Shown here: positions 29,401 to 37,633 of the stretch, in pieces | Position numbering within the stretch: position 1 is the stretch's first letter | Layout: every line of letters begins with the position of its first letter | Assembly (NCBI GenBank): GCA_977017575.1 | Contig: CDRNVI010000054.1 | Coordinates: forward strand, 1-64,000 | DNA length: 64,000 bases | DNA from: Paramoeba atlantica | Taxonomy: Eukaryota; Discosea | Reading direction: 5' to 3' | The notes under the pieces: generated by a model | The model's database searches: none | Told to the model about the DNA's origin: nothing | The model's input: only the letters and a program-made list of their open reading frames with translations | Made by a program: the position numbers and the translations under genes

Positions 29401-30915
29401 GTCATGAGAGGGGATAGTTCCTGAGAATTCTTGGTCGGGTTTATGGCCTACGACTCCCGTGTACTGAATTGACAGTTTGCCGAAGCCTTTTCTTTTGTAA
29501 ATGCTGGTTACTCTCCCGATCGAGACGTTCATCCGTTCTTGATTGTCGAAGGCCCACGCAACAGTGCACATGGTGCCCTTTTTGATGCTTTGTGATGCGT
29601 TCCAAATTTCCGTGGCAGGAACCGGATATTGAAGCTGCGGGGAGAGTTGCGATAGTGATTCGCAAATCTCATTGGAGTCAACTTGCTCGGCGAATATGAC
29701 TGTCTGAGCTGAATTGCAGTTGCGGCGCTCTGGATCAGTACAATTTGCCGATTCACTACTTTGTTCTTGAGTTGGTACGGTTGGCTCCGTCTTTGAATTG
29801 TTAATTTCGTCAACATTGTTGGCTTCTAAACTCGTATCCAAAATTCGGTCCTTTGGTGTTTCGAAAGGGAGTGGGAGAGGACTGGGAAGCTCGTTAGGCT
29901 CGCCTTGCGGGCCTCTGTTTGACTTCGAGAGTATGCTATTTGAGATTTCAACCTCATGGATCGAGTGGCGAGTTCCGTCCAATGGGGTCGAAAGAGAGGG
30001 GGATACGCAATCGTAGAAGTTATCTCCCGTTGCATTTGCGTCTGGCTCTGTTTCCTGTGGGTGTTTCGGTGAGCACGCCTCGCTGTCATTGGAGGATTGT
30101 TTATCGAAGCGCGTGGGTGTAGTGTGTGTTGTCGGTGTTTCCTTCTGTTTCGTTGTCGGCGTTTCAACGTTATTCGTCCTCACTGTTTCAACCTCTGGCG
30201 CGTCGGAAAAGATATCGAATCCGCGGACGTCATGAAACCATCCGTCTCCGTGGTTGGAATATCCGTTAACATATTGACTTTTCGGTGGGCTCTCATTTGT
30301 ATTCGACAATGGTATTCCTTGGAGGGTCAGAAGTCCCTTCCATACGGTCTTCCCAACCACTCCGGCAACTTTCCCAATGGTAGCTAACCGATTCGACCCA
30401 CTTGTTTCTTTGTTTTTCTTGTCGTCCTTTTTGGATGGCCTGCCTTCCATTTCTTTCTCCGTTGTTTCCTTCGCGGCCGATTTTTTTGCGGCGGCTTCTT
30501 TTGCGGCGGCTTTCTTCGCGGCATCTTCCTTCACGGCGGCCTCCTTCGCGGCGGCTTCCTTTTCTTTTAAATCTTTCAACAGGTCATAGAAGGATTTGTA
30601 TCGCGTGCCACTTCGACGAATAATAATTTTCCCGGGCGAGGAGCTCGCTTTTGGTGACGAGTTTGCACTTTCTTTCGGCGGCATTTCAGACATTGGCTCC
30701 CTCGACTTCGGAGAGGTAGCTCTGAAGCTTTCTGGCGGTGTATTCTGCGGCAAAGGTAGTGATCGCTGCCGCGGTGAAGGGGGAGAGGGTAACTGTGACG
30801 GCGGCGGCGGAAGCGACGGTGACTGTGCACGCGTAGGCTGAGGAGTTGACCGCGACCGCCATAGCGGGGATAAATGTGGCTGTGATGGCGACGTCGCCGA
30901 CGGTGCGGAAGGCTC
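26435..30915 (-). mobile_element. LINE-A copy, nearly full length, 5' truncated
   Basis: 3' UTR at 26435-26607 and the ORF to 30915. The 5' end (the MGxxTRxxAK start) is lost at the head-to-head junction with the plus-strand LINE-A beginning about 30909. The fragment 4460-5168 is a close relative. Confidence 0.85.
26608..30915 (-). CDS. LINE-A protein, 5' truncated (about 1435 aa, uninterrupted)
   Basis: The minus strand is open for the whole length. Order: Pro-rich region; an Ala/Lys/Glu helix with EAAAK-type repeats near 30470-30560; acidic and polar linker; AW module VAWAFDNQERMNVSIGRVTS to VRIYKLYW; helical HSVLSAMKTSLADIQ block; RT with GASPGPTGMTDTIVRI, VKNAFNAPSRND, GVRQGSTLSTVYFC and INAYVDDITLASHN; CCHC finger CPGCKILLNSDNMIRHITGC; Cys block RCTQCNEMVEPNHKRTHERAC; endonuclease RSGPDLVIYWASGEIYYDLT. 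Only the native start is missing. The Met that opens the frame lies in foreign DNA, so it is not a natural start. Confidence 0.85.
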   Translation of the reverse strand, partial: EPSAPSATSPSQPHLSPLWRSRSTPQPTRAQSPSLPPPPSQLPSPPSPRQRSLPLPQNTPPESFRATSPKSREPMSEMPPKESANSSPKASSSPGKIIIRRSGTRYKSFYDLLKDLKEKEAAAKEAAVKEDAAKKAAAKEAAAKKSAAKETTEKEMEGRPSKKDDKKNKETSGSNRLATIGKVAGVVGKTVWKGLLTLQGIPLSNTNESPPKSQYVNGYSNHGDGWFHDVRGFDIFSDAPEVETVRTNNVETPTTKQKETPTTHTTPTRFDKQSSNDSEACSPKHPQETEPDANATGDNFYDCVSPSLSTPLDGTRHSIHEVEISNSILSKSNRGPQGEPNELPSPLPLPFETPKDRILDTSLEANNVDEINNSKTEPTVPTQEQSSESANCTDPERRNCNSAQTVIFAEQVDSNEICESLSQLSPQLQYPVPATEIWNASQSIKKGTMCTVAWAFDNQERMNVSIGRVTSIYKRKGFGKLSIQYTGVVGHKPDQEFSGTIPSHDTVRIYKLYWHTAPPTPKSPTEPENVASPVPAALPVLEWSDDDLDHTPIPTARVIKPESIPGVIATFREIMSEYIQSSYPERHKIWHSVLSAMKTSLADIQRAGIRRSRRRPLSCEMNTCENEESKEEKTDKRAIKKATRLMIEGSTKKATQILDRKFAAHQLSDEETLQKLQDLHPQSSYEFDLPRDAPILGGLHPTELRSAGLRLAKGASPGPTGMTDTIVRILIDDPVCCANFCHMLMDLVNGFLSKDVMRRLTRSRLIAIPKTNGGVRPVAVGEVIMKLAGLVLVQRFEVTLQPLFAPIQQGVMAKSGCERVVHTLNSLYKEGSCIMSIDVKNAFNAPSRNDLARAVYGLATLRPFQRFFHAEYAAPSELLYYGHEGKHVGTILSTNGVRQGSTLSTVYFCALLQPVLETLAAKYPKVKINAYVDDITLASHNPEELTDAFLYLRELLTHQSLFVASHKCIWFGGKRKKRMPHVLRDAGVTGEDEAFKVLGAFVGDDKVVSQCLSKSLEKHNDIFRRLKRMGPSNLSCKILSKCVNVRQTYHMRVHNPAASENSAEGFDTETEKVVESWFGELNEEQMSLIRMPTKKGGLGLTACATTRRAAYESSRYSVLEQQVNNSARTDNLEIQSAHDQQHTSIPPNDTTTTAAQIHSRTWKKLTSGTSDMSKILEKVAFKGNSEWVLSDTKLIPPHLFRLAIMPRLGIAHPDLPSHIICPGCKILLNSDNMIRHITGCSKCAGLNATVKHSTLVNFLYELCLKTGIPCEKEPRTFSTLRCTQCNEMVEPNHKRTHERACGGRSFRRSGPDLVIYWASGEIYYDLTVVHELAPSNLATKCAQLFREASKRKHDTYVKSGKISERSFQCIPILSGGAMHTNTQSLLSALADASGSQRQQIKSEFQVLLQELNGAVAYSQLRKYISRDRKESELTF

Positions 30916-33626
30916 TACCCGTTCCTGATTGGAGCGAAGATGATTTAGACCACACTCCAATCCCAACGTCGCGCATCGTCAAGCCAGAACTCATGCCCGG
31001 TGTAATAACGACGTATCGCGAAATAATGTGCGAGTATATTCAGAGTACGTATCCAGTCAAACACAAAATCTGGCACAGTGTGTTGTCCGCAATGAAAACA
31101 TCCCTCGCAACAATAACACAAGCCAGCACGCGCAGAAACCGTCGACGACCGTTGCAAATGGAATCAGAGACAAACAGCGAGAAAGCGAAATCCAGTGCGC
31201 ATGACACAGAAAAAATGGACAAACGCGCCATCAAGAAGGCAACGCGACTAGTAATAGAAAGAGCCACTAGGAAAGCAGCACAGGTTCTAGATCGCAAAAT
31301 TTCAACGCACCAGCTTTCGGAAGAAGAAACCCTCCAAAAATTACAAGATCTCCACCCTCAACATCCATATAAGTTTGGTCTTCCCAGCGATGCCCCGATT
31401 CTTGGAGGTTTAAGTCCTACTGAATTGCGATCTGCAGGCCTACGCCTTGCCAAAGGAGCAAGTCCAGGACCCACGGGCACGACGGATACAATCGTCAGAA
31501 TCCTAATAGACGATCCGGTATGCTGCGAGAGTCTCTGCCACATGATCATGGATCTCATAAACGGTTTTCTTTCAAAAGAAGTAATGCGACGCTTGACGAG
31601 AGCTAGACTCATCGCCATTCCTAAAGCCAACGGTGGAGTCCGACCGGTAGCAATTGGAGAGGTATTGATGAAGCTGGCAGGGCTGGTCCTGGTTCAACGC
31701 TTTGAGTCGACGCTCCAACCGCTGTTTGCACCAATACAACAAGGAGTATTGGCGAAGGCCGGTTGCGAAAAAGTGGTTCACACATTGAACTCTCTTTATC
31801 ACGAAGGTTTATGCATTATGTCAGTTGATATCAAAAACGCCTTTAACGCTCCATCGCGAAGCGACCTCGCCAAAGGGATTTACGGATTAGCTACGCTCAA
31901 ACCGTTCCAGAGGTTTTTTCATGCCGAATATTCGGCTGCGTCTGAGCTTCTATATTACGGACACAACGGTAAACATGTGGGGACTATTCTAAGCACAAAT
32001 GGTGTGCGACAAGGTTCAACCCTATCGTCTGTGTACTTCTGTGCCTTCCTCCAACCAGTGTTGGAGACATTGGCCTCGAAGTACCCGGAAATCAAGATCA
32101 GTGCTTATGTAGATGATATCACTTTAGCCTCCCATAACCCCAAAGAGCTCACAGAAGCTTTTCTGGATCTACGGGAGCTGCTGGCAGAACAGAACTTGGT
32201 CGTAGCCAATCAAAAATGCATATGGTTTGGGGGAATACGAAAAGAAAGCATGCCACTAGAGTTACGGGACGCTGGAGTGACAGGCGAGGAACAAGCAATA
32301 AAAATTCTTGGCGCGTTCATTGGGGATAACGAGATCGTAAGTCAGCGCTTGCTACAATCATTGGAGAAACATGATGACATCTTCAGACGTCTCAAGCGCA
32401 TGGGCCCTAGCAATGTGTCTTGCAAACTGCTGTCGATGTGCGTTAATGTGCGGCAGGGATACCAAATGCGCGTGCACAACCCCATCGCTTCCGAAGCCTT
32501 AGTAGATAATTTCGACAGGGAAACTGAGAGGGTGGCTGAAGCATGGTTTGGAAATCTTGTCGAAGATCAAATATCAATTCTACGACTGCCGACAAAGAAA
32601 GGAGGACTGGGTTTAACGGCGTGTGCACCGACCAGGGGTGCAGCATACGAGTCTTCAAGACATTCGGTTCTTGAGCAAAGAAACAACAATTCAGCTCGAG
32701 CCGATATTCTAGTGAAGCCGAACGCCCCGGACAACCGACAAAACGCGAGCATACCTCCCAACGACGAAACAGCCACCGCAGCTCAGATACACTCAAAGAC
32801 GTGGAAAAGGCTAACGAGCGGTACCTCAGACATATCGAAAATTCTCGAAAAAGTAGCCTATAAAGGAAACAATGAATGGGTACTTTCAAATGCAAGACTT
32901 ATTCCACCCCATCTCTTTCGGCTCGCTATAATGCCAAGGCTAGGAATTCCACATCCAGATCTACCTTCCCACACTGTCTGTCCTGGTTGTAAAATTCTGC
33001 TGAACTCCGACAATATGATACGACACGTCACAGGATGTTCCAAATGCGCAGGGTTAAATGCAACGGTCAAACACAGCACATTGGTAAACTTCCTCTACGA
33101 ATTGTGCTTGAAAACCGGTATTCCGTGCGAGAAAGAGCCGCGCACCTTCTCTACCCTCCGGTGTACACAATGCGATGAGGTCGTCGACCCGAGTCACAAG
33201 AGGACACACGAAAAAACATGCGGCGGCAAATCGTTTCGCCGATCAGGACCCGACTTAGTTGTTCATTGGGCAAGTGGAGAAATCTACTATGACTTGACAA
33301 TCGTCCATGAACTAGCACCCTCCAATCTCGCAGTTAAATGCGCCAATCTATTTCGAGAGGCTTGTAAACGAAAACATGATACCTACGTTAAAACCGGCAA
33401 AATAGCTGAAGAATCCTTTAAATGCATTCCCATATTATCAGGAGGCTCTATGCACACGGACACACAAGCTCTGCTTACGGCACTGGCGGATGCCAGCGGA
33501 CGTCCCCGACAACAAATAAAAGAGGAGTTTCAACTTCTCTTGCAAGAACTTAACGGCGCTGTCGCATACACACAGTTAAAGAAATATCTTGGACGAGACA
33601 AGCAAGAAAGCGAATGCACAATTTAA
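30909..33626 (+). CDS. LINE-A protein, 5' truncated (about 905 aa, uninterrupted)
   Basis: Begins at ALPVPDWSEDDLDHTPIPTS, downstream of the AW module, and is open to the natural stop. RT: GASPGPTGTTDTIVRI, VDIKNAFNAPSRSD, ISAYVDDITLASHN. Then CPGCKILLNSDNMIRHVTGC, RCTQCDEVVDPSHKRTHEKTC and RSGPDLVVHWASGEIYYDLT. Same subfamily as the minus-strand copy it faces, but clearly diverged at codon level, so the pair is two insertions and not one inverted duplicate. It lacks its own N-terminus. The open frame starts in the neighbour's DNA at 30846. Confidence 0.85.
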   Translation, partial: KALPVPDWSEDDLDHTPIPTSRIVKPELMPGVITTYREIMCEYIQSTYPVKHKIWHSVLSAMKTSLATITQASTRRNRRRPLQMESETNSEKAKSSAHDTEKMDKRAIKKATRLVIERATRKAAQVLDRKISTHQLSEEETLQKLQDLHPQHPYKFGLPSDAPILGGLSPTELRSAGLRLAKGASPGPTGTTDTIVRILIDDPVCCESLCHMIMDLINGFLSKEVMRRLTRARLIAIPKANGGVRPVAIGEVLMKLAGLVLVQRFESTLQPLFAPIQQGVLAKAGCEKVVHTLNSLYHEGLCIMSVDIKNAFNAPSRSDLAKGIYGLATLKPFQRFFHAEYSAASELLYYGHNGKHVGTILSTNGVRQGSTLSSVYFCAFLQPVLETLASKYPEIKISAYVDDITLASHNPKELTEAFLDLRELLAEQNLVVANQKCIWFGGIRKESMPLELRDAGVTGEEQAIKILGAFIGDNEIVSQRLLQSLEKHDDIFRRLKRMGPSNVSCKLLSMCVNVRQGYQMRVHNPIASEALVDNFDRETERVAEAWFGNLVEDQISILRLPTKKGGLGLTACAPTRGAAYESSRHSVLEQRNNNSARADILVKPNAPDNRQNASIPPNDETATAAQIHSKTWKRLTSGTSDISKILEKVAYKGNNEWVLSNARLIPPHLFRLAIMPRLGIPHPDLPSHTVCPGCKILLNSDNMIRHVTGCSKCAGLNATVKHSTLVNFLYELCLKTGIPCEKEPRTFSTLRCTQCDEVVDPSHKRTHEKTCGGKSFRRSGPDLVVHWASGEIYYDLTIVHELAPSNLAVKCANLFREACKRKHDTYVKTGKIAEESFKCIPILSGGSMHTDTQALLTALADASGRPRQQIKEEFQLLLQELNGAVAYTQLKKYLGRDKQESECTI

Positions 33627-33853
33627 CCATACTAGGTATGCCATTTCTAGGTATGCCATTGCGACAAATCAGTAATAATTTGGTTTTCGATTATTGAAAA
33701 TTGTTGATCTTACCATGTGAATGGAACGATGCGTATTGCATCGGTACGGAAATACTATTCCTAATTTTACCCATCTAAGGACTTAACAAAATTCTTCAAG
33801 GGGACGTGCTTGCTCCTTATCTCTTTGTGCTTGTAATCGATAGGATCCAAAGA
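33627..33853 (+). other. LINE-A 3' UTR and a 64-bp scrap of LINE-D RT
   Basis: 33630-33662 has a short CTAGGTATGCCATT duplication. 33790-33853 translates as ILQGDVLAPYLFVLVIDRI, the RT motif of LINE-D (compare TLQGDVLAPYLFIMVLDRI at 37634). It abuts a 5'-truncated LINE-B directly, as if the reverse transcriptase switched templates. Confidence 0.7.
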
Positions 33854-33854
33854 T

Positions 33855-36366
33855 GGCACAAATTGATCCAACGTTTGCCGTCCATGTAATCGCGATTTTT
33901 CGTTCCATTATTAAAGCGTACCCGAAGGCTCAGACAGAAGCAGAAAGAACTGTTATCTGGCACAAACTCCTCGATACACCACGGGACTCTTTGGCCACAA
34001 TCCGTCTAAACTACCTACGGCGCCAGAGCTCCGTACAGCGTCGAGGGAGACGTGAGTGGGAAACTATCGATACGAACATTACCGAGGAAGAACGACTTGT
34101 ACAAGAAGTAGACAAACGATCAATTCGAAATGCATTGCAAGCAGCAAAGGCAGGAAATCTTGGAAAAGCTACCCGCATACTCGACAATGTTTACAAGGAC
34201 TCTGCTCTTCCACTCTGGGAAAAGGTTGACAAACTTCGAGATCTACACCCCAAAGGCCCTACACCTCAACTTCTGATCGAGACTTCCCGCGAATTGCGAT
34301 ATTGGAACCTTCTGAACTTCGTCTAGCGACTGAAAAATTGTCAAAAGGTGCAGCTCCTGGCCCGACAGGTCTGAGTGAAAGCATGATGCGAATTTTAGTG
34401 GAGGACGAAGAATCCTGCCTTTCACTCTGCCACATGCTGAGAGACGTCATAAATGGGGAAGTTGCGAAAAGTGTCCGAGTAAGATTAACACGATGCAGAA
34501 TGATAGCCCTTGCAAAACCGAACAATGGAATACGACTGGTTGCAATGGGGGAAACGCTGCTAAAAATTTGCGGTTGTATCCTCCTTGAGCGCCATGCGAA
34601 CTCCTTGTCAGACATATTCCAACCGATCCAAAGAGGCATATTACAAAAGAATGCATGTGAGTCCATTGTACATGAACTTTTGGAAGAGCATGAAGCTGGA
34701 GCCACAATTTTGACGATTGACTTCAAGAATGCATACAATACGCCACAACGTACGGCAATAGAAGAAGCGCTCCTTCAATACCCGGTATTCAAACACTTTA
34801 TGCGAATGATCTATTTTGAATATGGTCAACCATCGGAACTTTTATTTTTCGCCAACGACTCATTACATTCCGTGATCGAAAGCTCGTCTGGGTTCTGAGA
34901 ACTTGTGAAAGTAATCTGCGTATTCAATTTAGTTCAATACACATGAATATTTCAGCACGTAAACCATAATATTTTATTATATACCAAGGAAAGTGTTTAT
35001 ATCCACGTTTAAAAAGTTTTTAAACGTGAGGCTATTGAAGTAGTTTCCCATTCGTTAGTACTGTGAGAAAATGAATTATAGTAGCGCTACTAAGTGACAT
35101 ATGTTGTTTTACTTTATACTTTATATATTGATGTACAAACATATTCGATGGATTTGACGAAGGGTAGGATTACATTAATATATTTTACACTTGATTTGAG
35201 TTTTTCAATCTTCACGAATACAATTTTATACGAATGCGCTGATTACGTCAAGGATCAGCACTCTCTTCGGTTTATTTTTGCGCACTGCTACAAGGTCCTT
35301 TGAAAGAAATTGCGAAGCTCTATCCAGAGGTTACTATCAGAGCCTAACAGGACGATGTGACGATGAGCTCCAAAAATGAGTCGTCTTTGGAAGTTGCGTT
35401 CCTTCACCTCAAAGAACTAGCAAGTGGTCTGAATCTTGAAATTAATTCCCGTAAATGCGAAGTATTCCAAGGCAACAGTTCAACGAATAATCGAGGGATG
35501 GATCTCAAGGAACTTGGGGTGGAAGACTGTGTGGATTCCATCAAGGTCCTAGGAGCATACATCGGGCATAATAAAGCCGTTGAACGAAAGCTCTTGGAGA
35601 AGTTAGGGAAACATAAATGTTTATTTCGAAGACTTCGCGCTATGGGTCCCAGCAACTTGTCACTAGCGATTCTCAAGCGATGTACCATACCCCGTCATGA
35701 TTACCACCTTCGAGTCCACAAACCTGGAGCTTCGTTTCTTCTTGCCCAGGTGTTCGACGAGGAAATCCATGAGATCTTAAAGAAATGGTGTGGTGCAGAT
35801 AGTGAAGCACTTAAACTCTCTGCCCTCCCATGTAAAATGGGAGGTCTAGGAATCACCTCAACCGTTCTAAAGCAACGCTACTTTTTCGAAGCGTCCCTAA
35901 AATCTATTGATGAGCGATCGAAACCCATTAATGCTCCGGTAGATAAGGGAGGCAAGAAACAAGCCGACAGCACACGAACGAATTCACAAGCTGCACGCAC
36001 CCAGCTAAGAAAGAGCATGAAGAATGAACACGAGAAGACAGCAGCAGAATTGAATGCAATACCGAGATTCCAAAATATCATAAAGCGAACGAAGGAGGCG
36101 AACAATCACTTAGATTCAACGTGCAACTACGTAAATCCATATCTTTTTCGTTACACTCTAATGATGCGCCTAGGAATTGCTCTAAGTAATGTGTCAGGCG
36201 AGATTACATGCCCTGGATGTGGAACAATCGAAACATCAAGCAAAATCATTCCTCACGTAGCGGGATGTTCACGATGTGCTGGCATGAATTGCACGAGAAA
36301 ACATTCTCATTTGGTACGCTATATTGCCGAAATGTGTTCCAAAGCTGGTCTTCCATGTGCAATCGA
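33855..36366 (+). pseudogene. LINE-B protein, 5' part: pre-RT region, RT, CCHC finger
   Basis: Starts IDPTFAVHVIAIFRSIIKAY; a frameshift near 34285 leads to ILEPSELRLATEKLSKGAAP. RT blocks CRMIALAKPNNGI and TIDFKNAYNTPQR run to about 34894. After the insert, GSALSSVYFCALLQGPLKEI begins at about 35250, then a stop near 35345 just before QDDVTMSSKN (the place of the catalytic YxDD), the thumb CKMGGLGITSTVLKQRYFFE and CPGCGTIETSSKIIPHVAGC to KAGLPCAI at 36366. Clearly dead. The stop upstream of QDDVT replaces the usual AYxDD context. Confidence 0.8.
34895..35245. mobile_element. About 350-bp non-coding insert, possibly a solo VIPER-like element
   Basis: It interrupts the LINE-B RT motif GxRQGS with no evident target duplication. 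The start GAGAACTTGTGAAAGTAAT resembles repeat A of the 43889 element (GTAAACTTGAGAAAGTAAT), and the end GAATGCGCTGATTAC loosely resembles its repeat B end. Part of it recurs at 19133. AT-rich, no ORF. Confidence 0.45.
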
Positions 36367-37064
36367 TATACCCCCTTTTTGTTTATCCTAACTGGGTCGC
36401 CACTGCCACGGCATATCCTTTTGGGTGCGTCAGAAGGGGAAGATGAGGTCAGGAGCCCGGCATTGGACCGTTGCCGGGGATGGGGCGTGGCGACCCCAGC
36501 CTTCCGACGTAAGGGTTTCCGAGCTGGCAGGAGGGAATGTGTCCGTTCCTATTCCTGTTCAACCCTTGTTCGCGGCGTCGTTAACCGCGTTCCGGGGTAT
36601 AGACGGGGTAGCATCCCGTCGCCGAGGCATGTATGTCGTTAGCGAGCGCGCTAACCCTACCCCCTCGGTGGAGGTGGAACGGCATTGGTGCTAGCTGAGG
36701 TTTTATCCCTCCCCATCTCCCGGAGAAGCGAAGGGACTAGATCCTTTTTTCTAGGCTAGGTCCTTCGTTTCTCCACGCTAGGAGCGCTCCTGGACCAACA
36801 ATCCGGAGCAGTGGAGTTTTTAGCGAGTGAGCTACCAGAGTCTCTGACGCAATCCGAGATTCAACAAAACTCTGGTAAGCAAGTCTCGCACTACCCTGTA
36901 ATGGGGTGTCTCCCCTGAGGTGCGTGGGTGGAAACACCCATTCATCTTGCCACTGGAAGGTGGCCAGCTCACTCGACCAAGAAAAGCCTGCCGGTTGGAC
37001 ACCGGGTGGCGGTCGAGGCGGTTGAGGCAAAGATTTTCTCCATGTACGAAAAAAAAAAAAAAAA
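36367..37064 (+). mobile_element. 698-bp non-coding retroposon with poly(A) and target duplication
   Basis: Flanked by ATGTGCAATCGA (36355-36366 and 37065-37076), ending in about 17 A at 37049-37065. It interrupts the LINE-B codons for GLPCAIEPR. Much more GC-rich than its host LINE. It contains one 90-codon frame (36425-36694) without recognisable domains. It could be a SINE, a 3' piece of an unseen LINE, or a processed host transcript. Confidence 0.75.
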
Positions 37065-37164
37065 ATGTGCAATCGAACCTCGTATTCATGCGTCCTTTTT
37101 TTGCACCAAATGCAATTGATAACAATTTTTATTAAGATAACAATTTTTATTAAGATAACAATTT

Positions 37165-37591
37165 TAATAGTTCACGTTTTGAAATTTAGCCGAGGGGCGG
37201 CTATATATTTGCCTGCTGGCCCTTCGGGGCACATAATTTTCTCAAATTATGATGTAGTATTCTCTAATTGCATGGAGGGGGGTGTTTACTCGTTTGTTAT
37301 ATTCTTGTTAGGTTGTTATTTTGTTACGTTTAAAGTTTTGTGAGGCAGGTTGGCCTTTGGGTCTTTGGGCAGGTTGGCCGAGGGTTCCGGTGGGGGGGGA
37401 ACCCCGTTAACAGAGTGACATTGATTGTGTTGTTTTATGCAGGCTTGTTTCTTTTCCATCTTTGTGCGTGTGAAATGAATGAATGATATGTTGTGTCATT
37501 TTGAATTACGATTGAGCTACTCATAGTTGTTCATTTATTCATATATGTTATCAGTGTATATGTTTCCAGGGAGCCCCTCGGCGTGGATTTC
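37165..37591 (+). mobile_element. Solo A-B copy of a VIPER-like element
   Basis: 427 bp: A-type sequence (TAATAGTTCACG, GCCCTTCGGGGC) joined to B-type sequence (TTGGCCGAGGGTTCC to CCCTCGGCGTGGATTTC), with no coding region. Closely related to 52239-52659 and less so to 7900-13585. It is set into the 19-bp repeat of the LINE-D 5' region without target duplication. Confidence 0.8.
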
Positions 37592-37633
37592 TTATTAAGA
37601 TAACAATTTTTATTAAGATAACAATTTTTATTA

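Noticed and set aside
34997-35075. Independent gene or ncRNA shared with 19133
   Set aside because: No ORF and a partial match only; better seen as part of the non-coding insert 34895-35245.
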